In this document: in pieces, positions 18,230 to 27,114 of the stretch | Layout: each line of letters begins with the position of its first letter | How positions within the stretch are numbered: position 1 is the stretch's first letter | Source of the DNA: Ochrobactrum sp. RH2CCR150 | GTDB lineage: Bacteria > Pseudomonadota > Alphaproteobacteria > Rhizobiales > Rhizobiaceae | Direction of reading: 5' to 3' | DNA length: 64,000 nucleotides | Assembly (NCBI GenBank): GCA_014138095.1 | Contig: JACGXE010000002.1 | Span: forward strand, 558,001-622,000 | Notes under the pieces: generated by a model | What the model was told of the DNA's origin: nothing | The model's input: only the letters and a program-made list of their open reading frames with translations | Databases searched by the model: none | Program-made: the position numbers and the translations under genes

Positions 18230-19345
18230 TTAGAACTTGCGATAGACGAAACCGTCTGGAATTGGAGCGGAAGCGTTTTCCTGCGCCATTGTCGTGACCA
18301 TATCGCGAAGCGGTGAGCGCATGCAGACCGGATCGGTTGCGCTCGCATCGCCGGCAAGCGCCATCGCCTGACAGCGGCAGCCGCCAAAGTCGATGTCCTT
18401 GCGCTCACAGCTCCGGCAAAGATCGGGCATCCAGTCATCGCCGCGATAGGCGTTGAAGGCCTCGCCATCATACCAGATATCGGCCAACCCTTTGTCGCGA
18501 ACATTGTCGAAATGAAGGGAGGGGATGGTTTCTGCCGCATGACAGGGCAATACGCGCCCGTCCGGCGTCACATTCAGACCGACGCGGCCCCAGCCGCCCA
18601 TGCAGGCTTTCGGATAGGACGAATAATAGTCAGCCGGAACATAGTCGATCACCAGCCTGCCTTCGAGGCGCTTGCGCGCTGCTGCGACTGTCTGATTGGC
18701 TTGGGCAACCTGTTCGCGCGTCGGCAAGAGTGCTGCCTTGTTCTTCTCCGCCCAGCCATGAAATTGCACGGTCGCAATTTCGATGCGGCGCGCACCAAGC
18801 GTCAAAGCAAGCTCCAGCATCGCGTCGAGCTGTTCCATATTCTGCTTGTGGCAGACTGCATTGACGGTCAGCGGAATGCCCGCAGTCGTGACCCAATGGG
18901 CCACCGCCATCTTGCGCTCGAACCCGCCTTTATATCCGCCGATCCGATCAGCTGATGCAGCATCGGTGCCTTGTATGGAAAGCTGCACATGATCGAGACC
19001 TGCCTGCCCAAGCGCTTCTACACGCGCCTCCGTAAGGCCGACGCCTGATGTGATCAGATTGGTGTAAAGGCCAAGTTCAACGGCAGCTTTCGTCAGTTCT
19101 AGAAGGTCCCGCCGTGCTGCCGGTTCTCCACCGGACAGGTGCAGGTGCAGGACGCCCATTTTCGTTGCCTGACGAAAGACGCCGATCCACTCTTCAGTCG
19201 AAAGCTCCTGCTTTGCGCCAATCAGTTCCAGCGGGTTGGAGCAATAAGGACAGGCAAGCGGGCAGCGATGCGTCAATTCGGCAAGCAAAGCCATTGGCGG
19301 CGGTGCCAGCCGCTTCAGCTTTGCTTCCTGAATTGCCAGATTCAT
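18230..19345 (-). CDS. pqqE: PQQ biosynthesis radical SAM protein PqqE
   Basis: Links the Glu and Tyr side chains of PqqA in the first step of pyrroloquinoline quinone synthesis. The 371-residue enzyme has the radical-SAM motif CPLACPYC, HLSGGEPAARRDL, and the C-terminal SPASM cysteines (CMGGWGRVGLNVTPDGRVLPCHAAE, CRSCERKDIDFGGCRCQA). Its start overlaps pqqD by ATGA. It is the last gene of pqqABCDE, and the protease gene pqqF is not nearby. Confidence 0.97.
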   Translation of the reverse strand: MNLAIQEAKLKRLAPPPMALLAELTHRCPLACPYCSNPLELIGAKQELSTEEWIGVFRQATKMGVLHLHLSGGEPAARRDLLELTKAAVELGLYTNLITSGVGLTEARVEALGQAGLDHVQLSIQGTDAASADRIGGYKGGFERKMAVAHWVTTAGIPLTVNAVCHKQNMEQLDAMLELALTLGARRIEIATVQFHGWAEKNKAALLPTREQVAQANQTVAAARKRLEGRLVIDYVPADYYSSYPKACMGGWGRVGLNVTPDGRVLPCHAAETIPSLHFDNVRDKGLADIWYDGEAFNAYRGDDWMPDLCRSCERKDIDFGGCRCQAMALAGDASATDPVCMRSPLRDMVTTMAQENASAPIPDGFVYRKF

Positions 19346-19641
19346 CCCAGAACCTCGATCATACGGCGGTTGGCGAGTTCCTGAACAAAGGCCAGCACAT
19401 CGCTTCCGACCTGTTCGCGTGGTGCGTTAAACTCGGTGGCAAAATCATCGCAAATCGCATCGACGCTGCGGACGCCATCAAGCGCATTGACGATCAGGAT
19501 CGCAATATCGTCGAGCGCCATGGCGCGCTCAGGCGCGAGAAGCACGGTTTGTCCGCGCACCTCATCGACACGCAGTCTCACGCCGCGCGCAAGTTTGACG
19601 ATGTCTGACGGTTTGATGGTGACGCTGGTTGTCTCGCTCAT
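19342..19641 (-). CDS. pqqD: PQQ biosynthesis peptide chaperone PqqD
   Basis: Binds PqqA and delivers it to PqqE. From ATG 19641 the protein is 99 residues, MSETTSVTIKPSDIVKLARGVRLRVDEVRGQTVLLAPERAM in its first half (RGVRLR and the LLAPER motif are typical) and a winged-helix-like C-terminal half ending ANRRMIEVLG. A longer reading from 19707 would overlap pqqC deeply and is not supported. It overlaps pqqC and pqqE by four bases each. Confidence 0.95.
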   Translation of the reverse strand: MSETTSVTIKPSDIVKLARGVRLRVDEVRGQTVLLAPERAMALDDIAILIVNALDGVRSVDAICDDFATEFNAPREQVGSDVLAFVQELANRRMIEVLG

Positions 19642-20420
19642 GCGGAAACCTTCTTTTCTGCCAGAGCTTTGTCCCATCCGGCATCCACGCCTTGCTTGCC
19701 GTCCCATGCGCCGGGTGGGATCATGCCGGGGGCCACATAAGCCCCATAAAGCGCATCAAGCTGCGCCCATAGAACATCGGTCTTGAAGGTCAGCGCCGCG
19801 GCGACAGCATCCTGCTTTTCCAGAGTGTCGGCGTGTTCCAGCACATAGGCAAGACCATATTCAACGTCCACCGGCGCTTCATTGAGCCGCTGGCGGAAAT
19901 AGGACAGGGCCTGTTCGTCGGCGAAGGCATAGTGCTTCAACAGGCCAGCAATGCGGTCCTTGTGGATTTTGGGTGCGAAGAGTTCGGTCAGCGACGACGC
20001 GACTGCATCCAGAAGCGGCTTGTCACGGACATAGTGCACATAAGCACCGACCGCAAAGCGCGTTCCCGCCAGAATGCCCTTGCCGGACGCCACATAGTCG
20101 GGATCAAGGCCGACGGCTTCGGCCAGCTTGAGCCAGCGCCGGATGCCGCCGCCTTCATGGATACCGCCGTCGTGGTCTTCGATCCGCGAGCGCCAGGCGC
20201 GGCGCATATCGATATCCTCGCAGCGCGAAAGAAAGGCCGCATCCTTCATGGGAATGCTGCTTTGATAGCAATAGCGATTGATCACCCAGGCGCGCACCTG
20301 GGTGATGGTGCATTCGCCACCATGCAGCCGGATATGGAACGGATGCTTGTCGTGATAGCGCTCGTGACCGATGGCCAGAAGGCGGGCGTGGAATGTCTCC
20401 TTATCGGCAGCGTCTTTCAT
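19638..20420 (-). CDS. pqqC: Pyrroloquinoline-quinone synthase PqqC
   Basis: Cofactorless oxidase that carries out the final ring closure and eight-electron oxidation to PQQ. The 260-residue protein is all-helical with YHDKHPFHIRLHGGECT, RYCYQSSIPMKDAAFLSRC, RIEDHDGG and the EHADTLEKQDAVAAAL C-terminal helix, all PqqC signatures including active-site His, Arg and Tyr. Length is normal. Overlaps pqqB and pqqD by ATGA. Confidence 0.97.
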   Translation of the reverse strand: MKDAADKETFHARLLAIGHERYHDKHPFHIRLHGGECTITQVRAWVINRYCYQSSIPMKDAAFLSRCEDIDMRRAWRSRIEDHDGGIHEGGGIRRWLKLAEAVGLDPDYVASGKGILAGTRFAVGAYVHYVRDKPLLDAVASSLTELFAPKIHKDRIAGLLKHYAFADEQALSYFRQRLNEAPVDVEYGLAYVLEHADTLEKQDAVAAALTFKTDVLWAQLDALYGAYVAPGMIPPGAWDGKQGVDAGWDKALAEKKVSA

Positions 20421-21322
20421 AGAGCGATCTCCTTGCCGTCAAAGGCGATTTCAAACCCGCTGTGCTCAACCAGCTTTCGTTCGGGACCATCACGCCAGAC
20501 CGGGTTCGTATTATTGATATGGACGTATATTTTGCGATCCACAGCGACATCGGCGAGCGCTTTCAGGCTGCCATCGCCGCCGGACATCGAAATGTGCCCC
20601 ATGCGACGGCCGGTCTTGATGCCGGTGCCCGACTTGATCATCTCGTCATCGGTGAAAAGCGTGCCGTCGAAATAAAGAACATCGGCGCCACTGATCCGTG
20701 TCTTGAGGTCGTCGCGCACCACGGCGCAGCCCGGAATGTAATAGACCCGGTGCTTTGCCGTGACGAGTTCGACCCCAACGGTCTGTTCGCCCTCAAGGGT
20801 GGTGTCGGGGTTTTCGCCTTCCATGAAGAGCGGCACTTTTCCCGGAACTGGAAATAACCGCGCTTCAATACCCGGAACCAGCATGAAGGGTTCATTCAGT
20901 GCCACGATTTCCCGTGTGACGAATGCGGGATCAAGCGCGGTGAAAATAGGGTTGGCAGCGAGGATATCGCGAATAGCGGCAGTCATCACCAGTCGAAAAG
21001 ACTGCTTTTCCCGCAAGGTCAGAAGACCGGCAATGTGGTCGATATCGCCATTGGTCAGCAGAACGGTCTTGATCGGGTTATCGCGCAGCGCACGCGGATG
21101 CAGCGCGGCTGTGTTGATCAGCTGCTGGCGTATATCGGGTGATGCATTGAGCAACGCCCAGTTTTCACTATCCGATGTGACTGCCAGCGAGGATTGGGTC
21201 TGCGGCGCAATCCCGTCCGGCAAGCCCGATCGGGCCAGACGGCAGTTTTCGCAGCCGCAATTCCATTGAGGGAGACCGCCGCCAGCGGCGGCCCCGATCA
21301 CAATTGCGCGGAACTCGGTCAT
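20417..21322 (-). CDS. pqqB: PQQ biosynthesis protein PqqB (metallo-beta-lactamase fold)
   Basis: Metallo-beta-lactamase-fold hydroxylase acting on the Glu-Tyr intermediate in PQQ synthesis. The N-terminus FRAIVIGAAAGGGLPQWNCGCENC carries the characteristic Cys pair, LLTNGDIDHIAGLL is the metal-binding stretch, and DVLYFDGTLFTDDEM and RRMGHISMSGGDGS follow. ATG 21322 (MTEFRA) is preferred over GTG 21334. It lies 29 bases after the pqqA stop codon. Confidence 0.95.
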   Translation of the reverse strand: MTEFRAIVIGAAAGGGLPQWNCGCENCRLARSGLPDGIAPQTQSSLAVTSDSENWALLNASPDIRQQLINTAALHPRALRDNPIKTVLLTNGDIDHIAGLLTLREKQSFRLVMTAAIRDILAANPIFTALDPAFVTREIVALNEPFMLVPGIEARLFPVPGKVPLFMEGENPDTTLEGEQTVGVELVTAKHRVYYIPGCAVVRDDLKTRISGADVLYFDGTLFTDDEMIKSGTGIKTGRRMGHISMSGGDGSLKALADVAVDRKIYVHINNTNPVWRDGPERKLVEHSGFEIAFDGKEIAL

Positions 21323-21351
21323 GAAACTGTTCACGCGTCTTGGGAGGCGTG

Positions 21352-21471
21352 TCAGAACAGGACTGGTTCGTCGCCGTCTGCCGGTGCATAGCGATTGATT
21401 TCCATGCCGCAGCTAACTTCGATGAACTTCGGTGCATGCCACGACACAGGCTTCTTCAAAGGCTTTGTCAT
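21352..21471 (-). CDS. pqqA: PQQ precursor peptide PqqA
   Basis: Ribosomal precursor peptide whose Glu and Tyr become the PQQ skeleton. The 39-residue product, starting MTKPLKKPVSWHAPKF, ends with CGMEINRYAPADGDEPVLF. The conserved Glu24 and Tyr28 have the required three-residue spacing (E-I-N-R-Y), and the preceding EVSCGM matches PqqA family members. The ribosome binding site AAGGAGAAGCC is strong. It is too short for routine gene calling and is the first gene of the operon; its promoter should lie in 21472-21572. Confidence 0.93.
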   Translation of the reverse strand: MTKPLKKPVSWHAPKFIEVSCGMEINRYAPADGDEPVLF

Positions 21472-21572
21472 AAGGCTTCTCCTTGGTTGGACGAATGATA
21501 ACATTCTACCACCTATAAACTAGGAAGAGCTACAGAGTTTGCCAGACCAAACCAGCTGCAATTTTTTGCGAG

Positions 21573-23384
21573 TTATCCTTCGGCGCTGTCCGGCCCGCCT
21601 TTTTTGTCCTTGAGTGGTGCATTGCCGTGAATGAGTTCGCGCCCCGCATAAATGCCGCCGGTGACTTCGATTGTAAGGCGGTCGCCGTCGCGACGACGAA
21701 CATCTTCCATGACACGCTCACGTTCCTCTTCATCGACGTCGAGCATTTCCAGCGCCTTTTCGCCAAGAGCCAGCGCCGATTCAAAGGTTTCGCGGATTTG
21801 ATATTCCACACCCGCATGGATCAGTTCGATGGCATGTTCACGGTCGAAAGAGCGCGCCAATACGGGAACGAGCGGAAACTCCGCTTTCACCAGTTCGGCT
21901 ATCTTCAGGCTCGCTTCGCGGTCGTCAACGCCGATGATGATCAGTCTTGCACGATTTGCACCTGCAGCATGCAGAATGTCGAGGCGGGAACCATCGCCGA
22001 AGTAAATCTTGAAGCCGAAATCGCGCGCATTGCGGATAGCGTCGGTACTGGTTTCGATAATGGAAATCGAACAGCTGTTCCCGAGGAGCGGCTGGCTAAC
22101 AATCTGCCCGAAACGTCCAAAACCGATCAGCAAAACACTGGCCGACAAATTGTCCGCTGTCTCGACACCTTCCATCGAAGGCGCAGGTTTTGGCATAAGC
22201 CGGTCATGCAGAATGATCATGATCGGTGTGAGAGCCATGGAGACGATGATCGTTGCTGTCAGGATTGCATTGGCCTCGGCATCGATGATGTTGACCGAGG
22301 TCGCGGCAGCATAAAGGACAAAGGCGAATTCGCCGCCCTGAGCCATCAGCACGGCACGCTCGACAGCTTCGCGATTGCTGGCGCGAAACAGACGGGCAAC
22401 CGCGTAAATACCGATCATTTTCAACAGCATATAGGCGATCACAGCGACAATGATGAGCTGCCAGCTGGCCGCGATCACTGCAAGGTCAAGCGACATGCCG
22501 ACGCCGAGAAAGAACAGACCGAGAAGCACGCCGCGAAACGGCTCCACATCCGCTTCAAGCTGGTGCCGGAATGAGGATTCCGACAGAAGCACGCCAGCCA
22601 GAAATGCGCCCATCGCCATCGACAGTCCGCCGAGCTGCATGGCCAGCGCGGCGCCCAACACGACGAAAAGTGCTGCCGCCGTCATGACCTCGCGGGCTCT
22701 GGCTTTGCCGAGAATGCGGAACAGCGGATCGAGCAGATAGCGACCGGCCAGAACCAGACCGGCGATGGATGCGAGGCCAATGGCAACGCCGGTCAGACGA
22801 TCGGCCAGTGTTGTTTCTTCGCCGCCGGGTGCCAGAAAGGCAACGAGCGCCAGAAGCGGCACGATGGCAAGGTCTTCGAGCAGCAGTATCGCCACGATGC
22901 GGCGTCCTTTTGGAAGGCCCATGGCACGTCGTTCTTCCAGCATCTGCATGACAATGGCGGTTGACGTCAGCACGAAGCCGGTGCCTGCAACGAAACTCTG
23001 CGCGACCGGATAGCCAAGCGCGAGGCCGACAAAGGTCAGTAGGCCGATGCAGAGTGCAACCTGCGCCAGACCGAGCCCGAAGATTTCACCACGCATTGAC
23101 CACAGGCGCGAGGGCTGCATTTCCAAACCGATGATGAACAGGAACATGACGACGCCAAGTTCGGCGACGTGCAGAATGGCCTGCGGATCGGAAAACAATC
23201 CAAGCCCGAATGGACCGATGACCAGTCCGGCTGCAAGATAGCCGAGCACCGAGCCGAGGCCGAGCCGTTTGAACAGGGGAACTGCAATAACGGCTGCGCC
23301 TAGAAGCACGACAATGGGAACAAGATCAAAACCGCCGTGATGGGCAGCCTCGGCGGCATGTGTTGCAGTTTCAGCGGCGGCCAT
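21573..23384 (-). CDS. CPA2 monovalent cation:proton antiporter with TrkA-N domain (KefB/C-like)
   Basis: A 603-residue inner-membrane transporter. Residues 20-400 hold about twelve TM helices with the LEMQPSRLW and GTGFVLTSTAIVMQML segments, the membrane LLEDLAIVPLLAL motif and FLFIIGLE, all typical of the KefB/KefC CPA2 family. Residues about 415-540 form an RCK/TrkA-N domain with SVLLIGFGRFGQIVSQPL (NAD-binding Rossmann motif) and YFGDGSRLDIL. Potassium/proton exchange, perhaps controlled by glutathione adducts, is inferred from the family. It starts with a His-containing N-terminal tail. Confidence 0.9.
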   Translation of the reverse strand: MAAAETATHAAEAAHHGGFDLVPIVVLLGAAVIAVPLFKRLGLGSVLGYLAAGLVIGPFGLGLFSDPQAILHVAELGVVMFLFIIGLEMQPSRLWSMRGEIFGLGLAQVALCIGLLTFVGLALGYPVAQSFVAGTGFVLTSTAIVMQMLEERRAMGLPKGRRIVAILLLEDLAIVPLLALVAFLAPGGEETTLADRLTGVAIGLASIAGLVLAGRYLLDPLFRILGKARAREVMTAAALFVVLGAALAMQLGGLSMAMGAFLAGVLLSESSFRHQLEADVEPFRGVLLGLFFLGVGMSLDLAVIAASWQLIIVAVIAYMLLKMIGIYAVARLFRASNREAVERAVLMAQGGEFAFVLYAAATSVNIIDAEANAILTATIIVSMALTPIMIILHDRLMPKPAPSMEGVETADNLSASVLLIGFGRFGQIVSQPLLGNSCSISIIETSTDAIRNARDFGFKIYFGDGSRLDILHAAGANRARLIIIGVDDREASLKIAELVKAEFPLVPVLARSFDREHAIELIHAGVEYQIRETFESALALGEKALEMLDVDEEERERVMEDVRRRDGDRLTIEVTGGIYAGRELIHGNAPLKDKKGGPDSAEG

Positions 23385-23656
23385 TGGCTATTTCCTTGCC
23401 GGTTGCCAGCATCAAGCGTGGCGAAAATGTGGGGGAGAGCAAAGATTACAAGAAGAATCGGATGTTCCGAAGCAAATGTACAGATTGCCATTGGGATGAG
23501 CGAGTCTCGACCTGTCACACACAAAAGCAAATATTGCCGCGCTATGGTCTATTGAAATTGTTTTTTGCGATATCCATGTAGTTTATGCCCGCTAGAGGAA
23601 GCGGGCAATTGGGGAGGTCCGTCGCAAGGCGGCTTTGTGTCTATTTGGGAGGATAT

Positions 23657-24607
23657 ATGCGTAGGTTTATTCTGGCCGTTACGTCGGTCGCTGCGTTGGC
23701 GCTCGCTGGCTCGGCTTCGGCGGAGGACTACAAGCTGCTAGCGCCTGCTGCGCCGGGCGGCGGTTGGGACCAGACAGCACGCACCATGCAGAGCGTGCTA
23801 CAAGACGAAAAGATTTCCAGCAGCGTGCAGGTCATCAACGTACCGGGTGCAGGCGGCACCATCGGTCTGGCGCAGTTCGTCAATCAGAACAAGGGCGACG
23901 CCAGCCAGCTGATCGTCGGCGGCTATGTGATGGTCGGCGCAATCCTGACCAACAAGTCGCCGGTCACGCTGGAACAGGTGACGCCGATTGCGCGCCTCAC
24001 GGGCGAATATGAGGCCATTGTTGTTCCCGCCGCATCCGATATCCAGAACCTCGGCGATCTCGTCGCCAAGCTGAAGGCTGATCCGGGTTCCGTATCCTGG
24101 GGCGGCGGCTCGGCAGGTGGCACTGATCACATCACGGCAGGCCTTTTCGCAAAGGCGGCTGGTGTCGATCCGACCAAGGTGAACTACATCGCATTTTCGG
24201 GTGGCGGTGAAGCTCTCGCGGCAATTCTCGGCAATCAGGTAACGGTCGGCATTTCCGGTTACGGCGAATTCGACTCGCAAATCAAGGCCGGTACGCTGCG
24301 CATCATCGGCATTTCGAGTGACCACCGTATTGACGGCATCAATGCGCCGACCTTCAAGGAAGGCGGCGTGGACGTCTCCATCCAGAACTGGCGTATGGTT
24401 GCTGCCGCTCCGGACATCACCGCCGAGCAGGAAGCAGCAATCAATGCCGATGTCGAGAAGCTGGTGAAATCTGAATCCTGGCAAAAGGCGCTGAAGGACA
24501 AAGGCTGGGCGGATACCTATCTCGCCGGCCCGGCCTTCAAGGAGCAACTCGCCAAGGATGTTGCAGCCACCGAAACCATCCTCAAGGAAATCGGCCTCGT
24601 CAAATGA
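23657..24607 (+). CDS. Tripartite tricarboxylate transporter substrate-binding protein (TctC family)
   Basis: Periplasmic receptor of a TTT-type secondary transporter, 316 residues. ATG 23657 has the ribosome binding site GGGAGGA; the reading further upstream is not credible. The signal peptide [22 protein letters not shown] is followed by the Bug-family fold: [34 protein letters not shown], and [29 protein letters not shown]. The ligand is unknown, probably an organic acid. Its TGA overlaps the start of tctB (ATGA). A small TGCCCGCT hairpin lies upstream at 23586-23607. Confidence 0.92.
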   Translation: MRRFILAVTSVAALALAGSASAEDYKLLAPAAPGGGWDQTARTMQSVLQDEKISSSVQVINVPGAGGTIGLAQFVNQNKGDASQLIVGGYVMVGAILTNKSPVTLEQVTPIARLTGEYEAIVVPAASDIQNLGDLVAKLKADPGSVSWGGGSAGGTDHITAGLFAKAAGVDPTKVNYIAFSGGGEALAAILGNQVTVGISGYGEFDSQIKAGTLRIIGISSDHRIDGINAPTFKEGGVDVSIQNWRMVAAAPDITAEQEAAINADVEKLVKSESWQKALKDKGWADTYLAGPAFKEQLAKDVAATETILKEIGLVK

Positions 24608-25101
24608 CAGGATCTCAACAGCAGGAAGAGCGTCGCCCTGAAGGGGCGACGCCGGATTTCGCCGCTCTTGTCATCGCTTTCATTCTCGGCGCCGTCGCCA
24701 TTGCCATCGCGTGGTCCACAGCCTACGGCAACGATGTGATGAGTTACTCGCCGGTCGGCCCGAAGACTGTTCCCTATGTTGTTGCAGCCGGATTGTTCGG
24801 CCTCGCGATCTGGACGGTCATCGAAGCGCTACGCGGCGATTTCCCCAAAAGAGAGCACCAGGAAATTGCCCCCATGGCATGGATCATCGGCGGTCTGGCT
24901 ATCCAGATGCTGACGATGAAGACAGCCGGGTTTTCGCTCGCCACCGGATTGCTGTTCGCAGCAACCGCGCGCGGCTTTGGCTATCGCAAGTTCTGGATCA
25001 GCGTTCCCGCAGGCATCGTCTTTGCCTTCGTGATCTGGTTCATTTTCGCGCGTGGTCTTCAGTTGTCGCTGCCGTCCGGCTGGCTTGAACGTTTCGTCTA
25101 G
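24604..25101 (+). CDS. Tripartite tricarboxylate transporter small membrane subunit (TctB family)
   Basis: A 165-residue inner-membrane subunit with four TM helices, FAALVIAFILGAVAIAIAWS first. It contains the TctB signature pattern GPKTVPYVVAAGLFGLAIWTV and TAGFSLATGLLFAATARGFGYR. It starts inside the tctC stop codon. Its TAG stop codon is shared with the first bases of a palindromic repeat element that follows, so the original C-terminus may have been altered slightly by insertion of that element. Confidence 0.9.
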   Translation: MTGSQQQEERRPEGATPDFAALVIAFILGAVAIAIAWSTAYGNDVMSYSPVGPKTVPYVVAAGLFGLAIWTVIEALRGDFPKREHQEIAPMAWIIGGLAIQMLTMKTAGFSLATGLLFAATARGFGYRKFWISVPAGIVFAFVIWFIFARGLQLSLPSGWLERFV

Positions 25102-25199
25102 AGCGCGTTTCGATCTGATTGGATCAGATCGGCGCTCTAACTATTTGTTTCAACGCACATCTTATCCGAAAACCGTTTCACACTTTTCGGGATGTGCTG
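25099..25199. repeat. Palindromic intergenic repeat element (Bru-RS/RIME-like)
   Basis: About 100 bp made of two nested hairpins: TAGAGCGC / GCGCTCTA enclosing CGATCTGAT / ATCAGATCG (25099-25139), and GCACATC with CCGAAAA / TTTTCGG and GATGTGC (25155-25197). Sequences of this type are dispersed in Brucella and related Rhizobiales genomes. It sits between tctB and tctA, within an apparent operon, and supplies the tctB stop codon. Confidence 0.75.
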
Positions 25200-25217
25200 T
25201 AACGGCCAGGGCATATC

Positions 25218-26762
25218 ATGGATACTGTAGCACTTCTCGCCAGCGGTTTGATGGTGGCGCTGGAACCGTCGAACCTTCTTTATGCGCTGATCGGCGTTAC
25301 GCTTGGTACAGCGGTCGGCGTTCTGCCGGGTATCGGACCGGCTCTCACCGTGGCGCTTCTCTTACCGGTGACCTACAAGCTGGACCCTTCGGGCTCGCTC
25401 ATCATGTTCGCCGGTATTTATTACGGCGGCATGTACGGCGGATCGACCACGTCCATTCTTCTGAATACGCCAGGTGAAAGCGCCTCCATCGTCACGGCGC
25501 TCGAAGGCAACAAAATGGCAAGAGCCGGGCGCGGCGGTCCCGCCTTGGCCACAGCGGCCATAGGCTCTTTCGTTGCCGGTCTCATCGCCACACTGGCGCT
25601 CGCCTTCGTTGCCCCATGGGTGGTGAAATTCGCGCTGTCTTTCGGTCCCTCTGAATATTTCGCGCTGATGCTGCTGGCCTTCATGACCGTTTCGGCGGCC
25701 TTCGGTGATTCAACCCTTCGCGGCCTCACATCGCTGTTCATCGGCCTTGCGCTTGGCCTGATCGGTATTGATCAGCTGACCGGGCAGGCTCGCCTTGTCA
25801 TGGGCACGCCGAACCTGCTCGACGGCATCAATGTCACGACACTTGCCGTGGCGCTGTTTGCCATCGGTGAAACGCTGGCAGTGGTATCGAAGAAGCTCGG
25901 TCCCGATGATGAAGTCATAGCGGTCAAGGGCTCGGTCTGGATGACCAAAAACGACTGGAAACGCTCATGGATGCCGTGGTTGCGCGGCACGGCCATCGGT
26001 TTTCCGATTGGCGCCATGCCCGCGGGCGGCGCCGATGTGTCGAGCTTCCTGTCCTATTCGGCGGAGCGGCAGTTCTCCAAACATCCGGAAGAGTTCGGCA
26101 AGGGTGCAATTGAAGGCGTTGCCGGGCCAGAAGCCGCCAACAACGCGTCAGCTGCCGGTACGCTTGTGCCGCTTCTGACGCTCGGTCTGCCGACCACCGC
26201 GACAGCAGCGATCATGCTGGCGGGTTTCCAGCAGTTCGGCTTGCAGCCGGGACCGCTTCTCTTCGTGACCAATGCCTCACTGGTCTGGGGACTGGTGGCA
26301 AGCTTGCTCGTCGCCAATCTGATGCTGCTTATCTTGAACCTGCCGCTGATCGGCCTTTGGGTGAAGATGCTCACCATTCCGCGTCATTGGCTCTATGCCG
26401 GCATTCTGGTGTTCGCGACACTCGGCACGATTGGCGCCAATGCCTCTACGTCGATGTTGTTCGGGCTGCCAGTCTCGTTCGAACTGGGCCTGTTGCTGGC
26501 ATTCGGCCTTCTCGGCTATGTGCTGCGACGCTTTTCCTATCCGATTGCGCCGGTGGTCGTTGGCCTGATCCTCGGACCGATGGCAGAAAAGAGCTTGCGT
26601 CAGGCGTTGCAGATCAGCCAGGGCAATCCAATGGCGCTTGTCCATTCGTGGGTGTCGATTGTGCTGATCGCGCTCGCAATCGCCGCGGTCGTGGTTCCGA
26701 TGATTATGCGCCAGCGCGGCAAGGGTGCTCTTCTGGCACAAATGGCAACCGACGAAGACTGA
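25218..26762 (+). CDS. Tripartite tricarboxylate transporter large membrane subunit (TctA family)
   Basis: A 514-residue inner-membrane channel subunit with about eleven to twelve TM helices. Family hallmarks are [20 protein letters not shown] (the conserved PGIG-P motif), [20 protein letters not shown], and [29 protein letters not shown], the second repeated substrate motif. Completes tctCBA. It is separated from tctB by the repeat element, so its transcription may depend on read-through of two hairpins. A terminator follows. Confidence 0.93.
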   Translation: MDTVALLASGLMVALEPSNLLYALIGVTLGTAVGVLPGIGPALTVALLLPVTYKLDPSGSLIMFAGIYYGGMYGGSTTSILLNTPGESASIVTALEGNKMARAGRGGPALATAAIGSFVAGLIATLALAFVAPWVVKFALSFGPSEYFALMLLAFMTVSAAFGDSTLRGLTSLFIGLALGLIGIDQLTGQARLVMGTPNLLDGINVTTLAVALFAIGETLAVVSKKLGPDDEVIAVKGSVWMTKNDWKRSWMPWLRGTAIGFPIGAMPAGGADVSSFLSYSAERQFSKHPEEFGKGAIEGVAGPEAANNASAAGTLVPLLTLGLPTTATAAIMLAGFQQFGLQPGPLLFVTNASLVWGLVASLLVANLMLLILNLPLIGLWVKMLTIPRHWLYAGILVFATLGTIGANASTSMLFGLPVSFELGLLLAFGLLGYVLRRFSYPIAPVVVGLILGPMAEKSLRQALQISQGNPMALVHSWVSIVLIALAIAAVVVPMIMRQRGKGALLAQMATDED

Positions 26763-26773
26763 TGAAAACAAAA

Positions 26774-26798
26774 CAGCCCCGGTTTTGCCGGGGCTGTC
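26774..26798. terminator. Bidirectional terminator
   Basis: Stem ACAGCCCCGG / CCGGGGCTGT with a five-base TTTTG loop, between tctA (plus) and the small protein gene (minus). A-rich sequence precedes it, giving a T-tract on the minus strand. Confidence 0.8.
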
Positions 26799-26833
26799 CA
26801 TAACGCGGATACTAACTACTCTTTACGCGAATA

Positions 26834-26992
26834 TTATCCGTGGATTTCGCGGAACTGCTTTGCATTGATGCCAAGCGTCTCAAGGTCTTTCGCAGCAGGC
26901 TGATGACCGACCCGCATAGCAGCAGAAGCGCGGACTGCGCTACCGAATTGCGCGAATGCACGACCGAAACGATTGTTAAAACGGGCAAACAT
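26834..26992 (-). CDS. Small basic protein, DUF1127-like C-terminus
   Basis: A 52-residue protein starting MFARFNNRFGRAFAQFG at ATG 26992, with GGAG placed six bases before it; ATG codons at 26998 and 27004 are less well spaced. The second half ends KDLETLGINAKQFREIHG, resembling the L-xx-LGI-xxxx-F-I core of DUF1127/YjiS proteins. Such small Arg-rich proteins are numerous in Rhizobiales and some bind RNA or affect phosphate and carbon metabolism. It is divergent from nothing and stands alone between tctA and the siderophore ABC genes. Confidence 0.7.
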   Translation of the reverse strand: MFARFNNRFGRAFAQFGSAVRASAAMRVGHQPAAKDLETLGINAKQFREIHG

Positions 26993-27114
26993 TTTCATCT
27001 CCATTACGGACAGTTTCTTCGTCCGTGATTGTTAAATGGCGATGGAACAGCGCGTTTTGAATAGAATTCCTTGCATGCCTGCCATGCAGCAAGCGCATGT
27101 GATGGCTATCGCGG

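Noticed and set aside
25099..25199. Repeat between tctB and tctA considered as an insertion sequence
   Set aside because: It is only ~100 bp, has no transposase, and is made of two hairpins, so a small palindromic repeat is the better label.
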